From the NCBI GenBank assembly GCA_002425685.1, contig DIMS01000065.1, positions 1,852 to 26,181 on the forward strand: a stretch of DNA of 24,330 bases, written 5' to 3'. Below, piece by piece: positions 16,301 through 23,084 of this stretch. Every line of letters starts with the position of its first letter. Position 1 is the first letter of the stretch. This DNA comes from Synergistaceae bacterium UBA5560 (GTDB lineage: Bacteria > Synergistota > Synergistia > Synergistales > Aminiphilaceae). The notes beneath the pieces were generated by a model. It searched no databases and was not told where the DNA came from. It saw only the letters and a list, made by a program, of their open reading frames with translations. Position numbers and translations under genes: made by a program.

Positions 16301-16680
16301 GCGGGTTCCCCACCTCCAAGATCCTTCAGAAGCGCGTTTGTCGCGTCGGTGTCGATGTCCGCGCCGGAGACGGTCAGGGAGGAGACGAAGGGATTACCGG
16401 AGAGGATGGAGAAGAGTCCCACCCGGAGAGCAACTTCCTTTGCGGCGAAGACCTGTCCTCCGTTCTTGACGAGGCGTACGCCGCCGACGGTGTACCCGCG
16501 CAGCGGGTTTCCCGAGATGTGCTCCAGTTCGAGCGTGGCTCCCGTGGCGTTCGTCACGGTTTCTTGCGCGAGACGTCCCACCAGGTCCGTCGCCGCATCC
16601 GTGGTGAGGAGCAGCGCCGTTCCGCCTCCGGCGAAAACGAGGAGAAGCAGAAGAACCGTGCGCCATGTCTTTCCGGCCAT
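13324..16680 (-). CDS. AsmA/TamB-like envelope protein (1118 aa)
   Basis: Start ATG at 16680 with GGAGGTG at ideal spacing. Residues about 7-25 form one hydrophobic helix (signal anchor), then over 1000 residues of repetitive beta-strand-rich sequence. Short motifs recur, such as LSLGGTIVL, LSGTLSSEKI and LTLTGKVGLPDG, typical of AsmA/TamB/YhdP-type proteins. These form long beta-taco grooves across the periplasm that shuttle phospholipids or help outer-membrane protein assembly in diderms. The C-terminal region (TVTAEKLNLDVKGNVNIQVINALLGG...) resembles the AsmA C-terminal part; a proline-rich linker (PQPTPMPQAPKPSPS) and a short helix IKETILKNILG follow. No TamA/BamA gene adjoins it. The family assignment is secure at fold level; the choice between AsmA, TamB and other relatives is not. 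A strong extended -10 promoter precedes it. Confidence 0.85.
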   Translation of the reverse strand: MAGKTWRTVLLLLLVFAGGGTALLLTTDAATDLVGRLAQETVTNATGATLELEHISGNPLRGYTVGGVRLVKNGGQVFAAKEVALRVGLFSILSGNPFVSSLTVSGADIDTDATNALLKDLGGGEPAGTLPLGTVSFRDSSVRTPFGTVLVRELSLRFREDTLEAELDVAYGALPVTGAATFRLPAERLAVSRLDLRVGKGTVAVAGAVAPHLALEGTFKDMDGAELAALWPDLPGPLSGTFSLHLRAEGTWQKPVLLGQLSLDKGNVAGIPLDGVAASFASLENTLHVNDLKGNAFGIPLSGEASFVFQELPPEMTVTLKGSGIALASLARLFPELEAAQGTLDEVTLALSGKGGAPDGRVTLRAKRLVLSGQEFADTVGEIKVRGGKTLHVTFRSNGLGSPLSLGGTIVLEKTPVLKLDFKGNALNLARVAALAPGTGDLAMAGNVVAALQIGGTSAAPTLSGTLSSEKIQIRGEPVTKPSATFSFAKDTLSLKSATFVWRGGTFSAAGTVRNLPKAPAAELSGRVDGVDLRGLAGMFPALGEYALSGTASAAWSVKGNLEALTGTLEAHTPTLQAMGNLSVRQLKIGGAFALTGGTPSLQGPLKIQAASLAWKKLALTELSLGARTEGTAILLDNTTAGLAGGTLTLTGKVGLPDGKNAGSLDLKGSAKDVGLGSLASALDLPVPLAGKAEGTFAVSGPPENLAGSAELASPALSVAAFSLANAAVSATFTAKSGAPSPWNVTISSARATVNGAPFTAEGTLRAEGDDTAFDLRAEGKDLDLAHLLKDVQALRGKGVNGRTTLALTLARKGGILSGSGSATSPQAGAFGLSATEISLPFTVDKNILAVSSGKGRFHEGTATLSLRANLASGGWETSLGISGANMDQVIRSAAGSRGSVGGRANLTFKGTGNAGSGSFSGTGNLDAAEGAVTGYSWVNLLAAVHGAQGVRYKTLTVPFKVQQETLTLLPGTKAEPYPNDPLYRALSATGTVTAEKLNLDVKGNVNIQVINALLGGIQGGLLGGGQNIRDILQGALTGFSQSGGSQDFRDVSCTVQGPPASPGVSNLKVAPGKEQPRATPVPETASPQPTPMPQAPKPSPSLEDTIKETILKNILGN

Positions 16681-16745
16681 GACGGCACCTCCTTTTTTGA
16701 AGCATGTGCGTTGCCGAGCTGTTTCGTCACTTGATACCATTCCGG

Positions 16746-16754
16746 ATTATACCA
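16746..16754 (-). promoter_or_regulatory. Extended -10 promoter of the AsmA/TamB-like gene
   Basis: The minus strand reads TGGTATAAT, a consensus -10 with the TGn extension, 65 bases before the start codon. No -35 match exists at 17 bases (GAATGG), which is acceptable for extended -10 promoters. The leader would be about 60 bases. Confidence 0.6.
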
Positions 16755-17176
16755 TGATGCCATACCCTCCATTCCTGTCCGTCCGTCCGGAGCGGGGGTG
16801 GAAGAGATGCGTGCGGCAAGGTGTGCAAAAAAGTTTACAATGCGTCCGGCGGCTGCCTGTGGCGATGAGCCGTACTTTCAGGAGTGCCTTTTTGTGTTCG
16901 ATCCACAGGTCCATGTCGAGGCAGCGGCTGGACTCCAGCCACGTCCCGCGTGGATTGCGACGTGCGGTGATTCGCGAGGCGTTCCATTCGGGAGGCCGCC
17001 GACAAAAGCCCTCTGTATGTTCCGGATCCGGGTGTTCCTTGCAAAAGGCCGTCGCGTTGCGTGAAGGTGTTGCACCGGGAGTTTTAAAGGCGAGGATGCT
17101 CGGAGAGGGACGGATCCCCTCTCTTCCGGAGAGGATCCTCGTCGGAAGAGAATGTGTTGCGGGATGTGGCGTGCCC

Positions 17177-17217
17177 CGACGGGGAGGCCCGGTTTTCCAG
17201 GTCCTCCCCGTCGTTTT
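17177..17217 (+). terminator. Orphan plus-strand intrinsic terminator
   Basis: A perfect 11-bp inverted repeat (CGACGGGGAGG at 17177-17187, CCTCCCCGTCG at 17203-17213, 15-base loop) is followed by TTTTCC on the plus strand. The minus strand side has GGGGCACG and no T-run. The only adjacent gene is the minus-strand PLP enzyme ending nine bases away, so the stem could still protect its 3' end. As a terminator it points to a plus-strand transcript in the gap before it. Confidence 0.5.
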
Positions 17218-17221
17218 CCGT

Positions 17222-18430
17222 TCATTCCTGGTCCGGTTTCTCCAGAGCCCGGGAGAAATCGGCGAGGATGTCCACCTCGTCCTCGATCCCGACGGAGGCG
17301 CGCACCAGGCCGTCCCCGACACCCCATGCGTCGCGTTCTTCCTCGGGAACTCCGCGGTGGGAAGTCTTTCCGGGATGGGAGACGATGGTGGCCGTCGAGG
17401 CGAGGCTCGGCACGAGCTTGGCCAGGGAGAGCTTTCGGATGAACTGTTTCGCCTCCCTGCCGCCGCCGGGGAGTTCGAAGCTGAGCATCCCCCCGAACCC
17501 GGCGTCGCCGAAGAGGCGGGTCGCCAGGGGATGCCAGGGGGATGAGGGGAGTCCGGGGTAGTGAACCCGGGAAACCCTGGGTGACGCCTCCAGAAGGCGG
17601 GCAAGGGCGAGAGCGTTGGCGGAGTGGGCTTTCATGCGCAGAGAGAGGGTGCGTGCCCCCCGGACGGCGAGCCAGGCGTCGAAGGGGCTCAGGGAGGCAC
17701 CCCAGATGCTTCGGAGTCCCTTTGCCCTGTCGATGAAGGCTTTGGTTCCCGCGAGAACGCCTCCGATGACGTCGCTGTGTCCATTCAGGTATTTTGTGGC
17801 GCTCGACGCGACCCATGCGGCGCCCTGTTCCAGAGGACGGCAGAGCATGGGCGAGGCGAAGGTGTTGTCCACGCCGAGCAGGGCTCCGTTCCGGGCGGCG
17901 GTTTCAGCGAGGCGGGGAAGGTCCGTCACCTCCATGAGCGGATTGGAGATGGTCTCCACGTAGACCAGGCGTGTCTCGGGGCGGATCGCCTCTTCCACTG
18001 CGCCGGGGTCCGTCGCGTCCACGAGGGTCACCGCCACGCCCATGCGGGGCAGGTGGGAGGTGAGGAAGGAGTAGACGCCGCCGTAGAGGACCCGCCCTGC
18101 AACAACGTGGTCTCCCGGGGCGACGCCGGCGCTGATGGCGGTGACGATGGCGGCCATTCCCGAGGAGAACGCGGCCCCCGCCTCGCCTCCCTCCAGGCGT
18201 GCGTAGAGTTCCTCCAGTGCGTCGCAGGAAGGGTTTCCGAGGCGTGAATAGATGTGTCCCGGGGTTCTTCCTTCGTAGACGTCGTCCAGCTCTTCCAGGG
18301 AGTCGAAGCGGAAGACCGAGCTGGCATAGATGGGGGCCACCTCGGGCGGGGTGGTCCCCTTTTCTCCCGAGCGCCCGCCGTGGACAGTGAGCGTCGCGAT
18401 GCGGAGGGGCAGTGTGTCGTGGTCGTTCAT
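17222..18430 (-). CDS. Trans-sulfuration PLP enzyme (cystathionine gamma-synthase/gamma-lyase or methionine gamma-lyase type)
   Basis: 402 residues. ATG 18430 has AGGAGG nine bases upstream; an ATG at 18436 is too close to it. The Cys/Met-metabolism fold-type I signature is complete: the PLP-binding Tyr/Arg pair in HIYSRLGNP (Y61, R63), SSGMAA (phosphate loop), YGG (117-119), D188 in GVDNTFASP, the Schiff-base K213 in SSATKYLNGHSDVIGG, and the carboxylate-binding Arg in VRASVGIED. At the position where well-studied methionine gamma-lyases have Cys (YGCTF) this protein has Gly (YGGVY), which favours gamma-synthase/gamma-lyase activity, but this does not decide the substrate. It would act in the cytoplasm on cysteine, homocysteine or methionine. 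It has its own promoter and an unusually structured leader. Confidence 0.9.
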   Translation of the reverse strand: MNDHDTLPLRIATLTVHGGRSGEKGTTPPEVAPIYASSVFRFDSLEELDDVYEGRTPGHIYSRLGNPSCDALEELYARLEGGEAGAAFSSGMAAIVTAISAGVAPGDHVVAGRVLYGGVYSFLTSHLPRMGVAVTLVDATDPGAVEEAIRPETRLVYVETISNPLMEVTDLPRLAETAARNGALLGVDNTFASPMLCRPLEQGAAWVASSATKYLNGHSDVIGGVLAGTKAFIDRAKGLRSIWGASLSPFDAWLAVRGARTLSLRMKAHSANALALARLLEASPRVSRVHYPGLPSSPWHPLATRLFGDAGFGGMLSFELPGGGREAKQFIRKLSLAKLVPSLASTATIVSHPGKTSHRGVPEEERDAWGVGDGLVRASVGIEDEVDILADFSRALEKPDQE

Positions 18431-18548
18431 GATCATCCTCCTCCTTGAAAAGAACAGCGATGAGTGGCATTCGGGCACTCCCGCGTGCCGGCGGGGTGCC
18501 TCGCCTCGGCCGAAACGGGTGTTCGGGGCCCCTTGGCCGAGGACACGT
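18431..18548 (-). promoter_or_regulatory. Structured 5' leader of the Cys/Met PLP enzyme gene
   Basis: Two strong stems lie between the promoter and the ribosome site. The first pairs CCTCGGCC (18504-18511) with GGCCGAGG (18535-18542) around a GGGGCCCC core. The second (18474-18500) is a 10-bp stem with one bulge, GGCAC-CCCGC against GCGGG-GTGCC. An alternative pairing of CACTC (18476-18480) with GAGTG (18462-18466) would disrupt the base of the second stem, and a T-rich stretch follows. This looks like a regulatory leader. I see none of the SAM-I, SAM-II or T-box core sequences. Confidence 0.45.
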
Positions 18549-18554
18549 GGGAAC

Positions 18555-18584
18555 ATTATCGTATGCTCCAAAGGGGTGCGTCAA
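18555..18584 (-). promoter_or_regulatory. Sigma70-type promoter of the Cys/Met PLP enzyme gene
   Basis: On the minus strand TTGACG (18584-18579) and GATAAT (18560-18555) are separated by 18 bases; each hexamer matches consensus at five of six positions. Transcription would start near 18548, leaving a leader of about 118 bases. Confidence 0.65.
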
Positions 18585-18729
18585 ACCGGAAGAGACGGAG
18601 GCGCGACGTCTTCGGTATGATGGGATGGTTGCAGCGGGCGTATAAAGGAAGAAAATGTACGAAGAGGACAAGGGTTCTTCTCCTTTCTCCGGGGAGTTAG
18701 GGGGAAGGCCGAGGAAAGGAGCGAACGGA

Positions 18730-19467
18730 ATGGTGGTCTGCAAAGGATATTTCGACGGCGCATCCCGGGGAAATCCCGGTCCCGCCGGAGCCGGTGCGTG
18801 GATAGAGGGGCCGGACGGGAACTGTCTCTGGGAGGCGGCATGTCCCCTGGGCGTGCGGACCAACAACGAGGCGGAGTACGAGGCGCTTCTTCTCCTGCTC
18901 GAAGAGGTGGCGCGGAGAGGGCTGAAGGAGCTGCTCGTTCTCGGAGACAGTCGGCTGGTGATCTGTCAGATGCAGGGGGTATGGAAGATCAGGGAGGAGC
19001 GTCTGCGGGAGCTCGCCGACCGGGCACGGCGTCTCGTCCGGGGGCGCTTCGTGCGCTACGAATGGATTCCCCGGGAACGGAACGCCCGGGCGGATCGCCT
19101 GTCCAACAGGGCGCTCGACGAGAGTGGCGGAGGAGCGGGGAAGACTTCCTCCGTCTCTCCGGAAAAGTCCGGCCTTGCAGTTCCGGAATGGCTCGAACCG
19201 CTGGAATCCCCCGGGGAAAAACCTGCTGCGGACGGCGGGGAACCGGTGGTTCTGGAGTCGGTGGAGCCCCACATCTACCTCGCCCGGGGAAGCGAAACCT
19301 ACGCGGTGGACACGCTGCACCGGGCCTGTACCTGCCGTGGGTTTCTCTTTCGCAAGGCGTGCCGCCATCTTCGGGTGGCTCTCGAAAGGGAGGCGGCAGA
19401 AACGCGTGCCGCGGCGACCCCACCGGAGATCTCCGTTTCCGGGGATGTGGAAACCCCTTCGCGGTGA
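18730..19467 (+). CDS. RNase HI-family protein fused to a C-terminal SWIM zinc finger
   Basis: 245 residues from ATG 18730 (AAAGGAG, 8-base spacing). An in-frame ATG at 18655 also has a purine-rich site and would add 25 residues with no family match. Residues 1-130 are a complete RNase HI domain: catalytic D9 (FDGASRGNPGPAG), E49 (NNEAEYEAL), D73 (LGDSRLV) and D122 (ARADRLSNRAL). It should cut the RNA strand of RNA-DNA hybrids in the cytoplasm. It lacks the basic handle helix of E. coli RnhA. A flexible Ser/Pro/Glu-rich linker (131-175) leads to VEPHIYLARGSETYAVDTLHRACTCRG and then KACRH, a SWIM motif CxCx8CxH (C200, C202, C211, H213). SWIM domains bind zinc and are thought to mediate nucleic-acid or protein contacts. 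The gene is divergent from the PLP enzyme gene; no strong promoter is visible upstream. Confidence 0.88.
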   Translation: MVVCKGYFDGASRGNPGPAGAGAWIEGPDGNCLWEAACPLGVRTNNEAEYEALLLLLEEVARRGLKELLVLGDSRLVICQMQGVWKIREERLRELADRARRLVRGRFVRYEWIPRERNARADRLSNRALDESGGGAGKTSSVSPEKSGLAVPEWLEPLESPGEKPAADGGEPVVLESVEPHIYLARGSETYAVDTLHRACTCRGFLFRKACRHLRVALEREAAETRAAATPPEISVSGDVETPSR

Positions 19468-19622
19468 TCTCCGCCGGCACGGTCGTCCCTTTCGTTCCGC
19501 AGGGACCTGTGTGCGAAGCGATGTGGTGCCGCTGCCAGACAGTCCGACGGAAGGTCGAGTGCTCTCCGCGAGGATTCTTCGTCTCCTGCGTGAGGGTTTC
19601 CCCAAACTCTCACGCGACGCTT

Positions 19623-19652
19623 TTGCGGCACAACATGGTCCAATGATATACT
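19623..19652 (+). promoter_or_regulatory. Promoter of the REC-PAS/FapA operon
   Basis: TGATATACT (19644-19652) is an extended -10, with a partial -35 TTGCGG (19623-19628) 18 bases upstream. The leader would be about 65 bases. It would drive the response-regulator gene and the coupled FapA-like gene. Confidence 0.55.
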
Positions 19653-19722
19653 TGATTTTGAAAAAGCAATGTCATTGCGAAGAACTGCCTGATCGGATGG
19701 TTGCGGAAAGGGAGGTGGCCCG

Positions 19723-21297
19723 ATGATGTCTCCGCCCAGAGTGCTCATTGTGGAAGATGAACTGATCATCGCCGAGGACATGAAGCGGCGGCTCGAGAAG
19801 CTCGGATATGATGTGGACGATGTGGTCCTGTCCGGAAAGGAGCTTTTTGAACGCATCCGGAAGGGACGTCCCGACGTGATTCTCATGGACATTCATCTCG
19901 GTGGCGACGCCGACGGTGTGGATCTCGCGGCGAAACTCCGGGAGGCGGAAGACATTCCCGTCATCTTTGTCACGGCCTATGCCGACGAGGCGACTGTGGA
20001 GCGTGCCAAGGAAAGTGCTCCTTTCGGGTATGTCATCAAACCTGTGAAGGACGGAGATCTTCGCTCGTCCGTCGAAATCGCCCTCTACAAACATGCCATG
20101 GAGAAAAGACTCCGGGACAGCGAGGAGCGCTTCCACGACCTCTTCATTCATACGTTCGCGGGTGTGCTGGTGCTGGAGCCCGGCACGGCCGGCTTTGTCG
20201 TGAAGGACCTCAATCCAGCCGCACTCACTCTGGAAGGAATGAGCGAGAATGCCCGGGGAAAATGTGTCGAGGAATGTCTGGAGGATGCCGCGTCTCCAGA
20301 GCTTCTTTCACTGCTCGATCGGGTCTGGCGGAAGGGGGTGAGCGAGACCATCACGCTCTCGCGGTACCGGGACGGGGAGATCGTCTCCTGGAGAGAGTAC
20401 CATGCGTACCATGCCGCCTTGGGTGAAATGGGACTCGTCATCCGGGACGTGACGGAGCGGAAACGCACGGAGGAGATGCTCCGGCGGCGCACCCACGACC
20501 TGGAACAACGGGTTCGCGTGGAAGATTGCCTTGCGGAGGTGCTCTCCGTGCTGGCCGAGGATATTCTTCCTTTTCCGCGAAAGCTGGAAAAGATCGTGCG
20601 ACTTCTTCCCCGGGGGGTCCATTTTTCCGAAGAGGCGGGGGTTCGCATCGTCCTCGGGAGGGAGCAGTTCCGGACGGAGAATTTCTTCGCCACGCTCTGG
20701 GGTGTCTCACGCCCTCTCCTCGTTCGGGGGCGGCAGGTCGGGAGCCTGGAAATCCACGCTCTGGCGGAGAAGCCGCCCCTCTACGAGGGCCCCCTCCTGC
20801 GGGAGGAAGTGGCGCTCCTTGATCGTGCCGCGGAGTATCTGGCGTGGGCAGTGCGCACCGAGGAGAACAAAAAGCGGTTTTCTAGGGAAATGGAGTACCT
20901 GCAGGCGACACTCAATGCGTCGGAGATTCCCCAGCTCGTGGTGGATCGCAACGGTGCGGCGGTGTATCTCAACAACGCCTTTGAGGCCGCTACGGGGCTT
21001 TCCCTGGAGGAACTCCGCTTTCGGGACATCTGGGACGCCGTTCGTGTCCGAAGTGCTCTGGAGCCGTCCTGCAGCACCGAAGGGGTTCGGAAATCCTTTC
21101 GGAACGTCTGCGAGACGGGTGCCGCCGAGGAATTGCCCGATGCGTTTTCTCTCTTCCCCTGTCGGGGTGACGGCAGATGTCGGGTTCTTCGGATGGCGCC
21201 TCTGTGGGGAATGGAGCAGGAAATGCTGGGAGTGCTTTTTTCCCTCGTGTTTCCAGGGGCGAATGACGTCCGTTTTTCCGGGGGGCGATCCTCATGA
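19723..21297 (+). CDS. Response regulator with PAS sensory domains (REC-PAS-linker-PAS), no recognised output domain
   Basis: 524 residues; the first ATG (19723) has GGGAGG seven bases upstream. Residues 5-120 are a CheY-like receiver with acid pocket E11/D12, phosphoacceptor D56 (VILMDIHLG), T84 and K106 (VIKPV), all intact. A PAS domain follows (about 128-250, ending GLVIRDVTERKRTEEML) with a short coiled coil. A GAF-like or unclassified segment (about 265-385) comes next, then a second PAS-like domain (about 386-510). There is no histidine-kinase, GGDEF, EAL, HD-GYP or helix-turn-helix part, so the output must be through protein contact. The stop overlaps the FapA-like start by 4 bases (ATGA), indicating translational coupling and probable joint function. 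The protein is cytoplasmic, with no membrane segment. Confidence 0.88.
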   Translation: MMSPPRVLIVEDELIIAEDMKRRLEKLGYDVDDVVLSGKELFERIRKGRPDVILMDIHLGGDADGVDLAAKLREAEDIPVIFVTAYADEATVERAKESAPFGYVIKPVKDGDLRSSVEIALYKHAMEKRLRDSEERFHDLFIHTFAGVLVLEPGTAGFVVKDLNPAALTLEGMSENARGKCVEECLEDAASPELLSLLDRVWRKGVSETITLSRYRDGEIVSWREYHAYHAALGEMGLVIRDVTERKRTEEMLRRRTHDLEQRVRVEDCLAEVLSVLAEDILPFPRKLEKIVRLLPRGVHFSEEAGVRIVLGREQFRTENFFATLWGVSRPLLVRGRQVGSLEIHALAEKPPLYEGPLLREEVALLDRAAEYLAWAVRTEENKKRFSREMEYLQATLNASEIPQLVVDRNGAAVYLNNAFEAATGLSLEELRFRDIWDAVRVRSALEPSCSTEGVRKSFRNVCETGAAEELPDAFSLFPCRGDGRCRVLRMAPLWGMEQEMLGVLFSLVFPGANDVRFSGGRSS

Positions 21298-22820
21298 ACG
21301 GCGACGGCAGAGAACAGGAACGATCGAGGGCTTTTCTGGAGAACTCCATCGAGAAGCTTCTCGCGGAGGTCGATGCCTACGCGCTCGGCGAGGACGGCCT
21401 GACCGGCGTCGAGGCGGTGGATGCCTTCTTCGAGATTCAGATCACCCGGGACAAACTCAAGGCCTTCGTGGATCTCTACCCCGCCTCGGGGGGTGGTGCT
21501 CCTCTACGGTACGAGAGCGTGCGGGAGCGCTTTCGGGAAATGAGCGTGGAAGCGCTTCTTGAGGAAAATCTTGCCGAGGCGGTGCAGCGGTGCAACGACG
21601 AAGGAGAGATCCAGCGCCGCGTTCCCGCGGCTCAGGGAATCTCTCCCGAGCAGCCCCAGGAGGCGACGCTGCAGATCCTCTTTCCTCAGGAAAGAGAGCG
21701 GGAGCCTCGGGGAGGAAACGACGAGGGTGCGATCGATTATCGGGACAAGGGAGAAATCTTCGCCGTGCAGCCCGGCGATGTGCTCGCCATCCTGGATCCC
21801 GCCGTCGACGGAATCCCGGGGCGGGACATTTTCGGGAACGTCATCGACGTTCCCCCGGCGAAGAAAATGGCCTTCCGAGCCGGAGAGGGGGTCGTTTCCG
21901 AGGATGGGCGTCACTTCGTCGCCGCCCGGAAGGGACAGCCTCTCTTCTCGGGGAGCGAAGTGTCGGTCAAGCCCGTGGTGATCATTCCCGGGGACGTGGA
22001 CTACGGAAGCGGCAATGTCGTTTTCGAGGGCAGCGTCATCGTCCGCGGCAACGTGCTGGACGGGTTCCGCGTGGAGGCGGGAGTGGATGTGGAGATCTTC
22101 GGCAACGTGGAGTCCGCATTCGTTCGAGCCGGTCGAGACCTTCACGTGCACGGAGGTATTCTCGGCGAGAAGGCCGACGCGGATGCCAAGGGGCGCCTGA
22201 CCGCTCGCTTCGTGGAGGGAGGACATGCCGGTGCCGACGGGGATGTGACGGTTGTTTCCCATCTGCTCCACGCCGAGGTGTTTTCCTGCGGTACTGTGGA
22301 GGTTCAGGGAAGGAAAGGAATTCTCGGAGGCATCGTGGTTGCCCGGGACCGCATCGATGCCGTTTCGGCCGGGTCCACCATGGGTACCCGGACCCACCTC
22401 GTCTCGGGGGTCGATTTTCGCGTCCGGGAGCAGTTGGGAGTTCTCGACGGGCGTATCAAGAAACTTCAGGACCTCGCCGCGAAAATTTCCGAGGTGGTGA
22501 AGCACTCCACGGCCAAATTCCTCCAGGGCGGACAGATTCGGCTTCCTCAGGAGATGCAGGTCAAAATAGATCTTCTCATGCAGCACTACAACACTGCCGT
22601 GAAAGACATGAACCTTCTGCAGGACGAACGGACGCTTCTGCGGAATCGCATGGAACAAACCGTGAAATCCGCAGGGTTCATCAAAGTGAAGAACCGGGTT
22701 TTCCCGGGCGTGCTGGTGGAGATCAGGGGCGTCAAAAAGGAGATCAAGGACGAACTCCGTTTCATCTCGTTCTATCTGGACCCCGACACAGGAGAACTCG
22801 TCACCGGGATTTACGGATAA
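21294..22820 (+). CDS. FapA-like DUF342 protein (polymerising beta-helix family)
   Basis: 508 residues. The start ATG at 21294 overlaps the preceding stop; only GGGGG precedes it, so expression relies on coupling. The N-terminal ~145 residues are family-variable. From about 150 the DUF342 core begins (VQPGDVLAILDPAVDGIPGRDIFGNVI), then a right-handed beta-helix-like run of short Gly/Val repeats (GDVDYGSGNVVFEGSVIVRGNVLDG...VEIFGNVESAFVRAGRDLHV). A long coiled coil (about 385-470) and a C-terminal strand region follow. The family includes FapA of Vibrio vulnificus, linked to flagellar assembly and PTS signalling, and proteins found beside chemotaxis and signalling genes. No membrane segment is seen. 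With the coupled REC-PAS protein and a downstream chemoreceptor, a role in signalling or polar organisation is plausible. Confidence 0.88.
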   Translation: MNGDGREQERSRAFLENSIEKLLAEVDAYALGEDGLTGVEAVDAFFEIQITRDKLKAFVDLYPASGGGAPLRYESVRERFREMSVEALLEENLAEAVQRCNDEGEIQRRVPAAQGISPEQPQEATLQILFPQEREREPRGGNDEGAIDYRDKGEIFAVQPGDVLAILDPAVDGIPGRDIFGNVIDVPPAKKMAFRAGEGVVSEDGRHFVAARKGQPLFSGSEVSVKPVVIIPGDVDYGSGNVVFEGSVIVRGNVLDGFRVEAGVDVEIFGNVESAFVRAGRDLHVHGGILGEKADADAKGRLTARFVEGGHAGADGDVTVVSHLLHAEVFSCGTVEVQGRKGILGGIVVARDRIDAVSAGSTMGTRTHLVSGVDFRVREQLGVLDGRIKKLQDLAAKISEVVKHSTAKFLQGGQIRLPQEMQVKIDLLMQHYNTAVKDMNLLQDERTLLRNRMEQTVKSAGFIKVKNRVFPGVLVEIRGVKKEIKDELRFISFYLDPDTGELVTGIYG

Positions 22821-23084
22821 CGTTTCCGACGGGAGGTCCGGTGTTTCGGAGCAGGGACGGAATGGCGGTGTTCCCGCCCGGAATGGAGGTCCCGAACCGG
22901 GGTGCCTGGGGTGAGAGAGGACCCCGACACCGGGAGGAACGGACCCGGCAAACCTGAACGAGGGGGTATGTGCGGAGGCGTTTCAGGTTATGGCTTGCGG
23001 AATGTCCGGAATGTCGCGAACGGGAGAGGGCCGAAGGGTGCGAAGACGAGAGGAAGAAGAGCACACGAAGAGGAGGGGTGAGGG
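22821..23084 (+). other. Intergenic region between the FapA-like and chemoreceptor genes, with inverted repeats
   Basis: No gene is seen. GGTG-GGGGT...ACCCC-CACC (22901-22931) and a perfect 8-bp AACCTGAA/TTCAGGTT pair (22951-22958 and 22982-22989, 23-base loop) are present, and neither is followed by a T-run. No clear sigma70 or sigma28 promoter is visible, so how the chemoreceptor gene is transcribed is open. Confidence 0.4.

Larger units (their letters stand above)
16681..17221. other. 541-base gap with promoter, hairpins and no recognisable gene
   Basis: Apart from the AsmA promoter and the terminator listed separately, this stretch has short open frames on both strands (88 aa on plus from 16798; 55 aa on minus ending at 16747) with no good ribosome site and no recognisable similarity. 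A folded segment at about 17091-17143 has competing inverted repeats: CGAGGAT/ATCCTCG on the outside, GAGAGGG/CCCTCTC, or GGATCC..TCTC/GAGAGGATCC. A degraded gene or an RNA gene on the plus strand are both possible. Confidence 0.4.

Noticed and set aside
16747..16914. 55-residue minus-strand frame starting MDLWIEHKKALLKVRL
   Set aside because: The middle has plausible codon use, but there is no ribosome site, it runs through the AsmA promoter, and nothing is recognisable. A degraded gene cannot be excluded.
16798..17064. 88-residue plus-strand frame in the same gap
   Set aside because: Poor start context and no family resemblance; it might be the product of the orphan transcript, but the evidence is too thin to call a gene.
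22947..22990. Possible c-di-GMP riboswitch, from GGCAAACC before the chemoreceptor gene
   Set aside because: Only this 8-base string matches; the second conserved strand (GACGCAAAGCC) and the receptor helix are absent.
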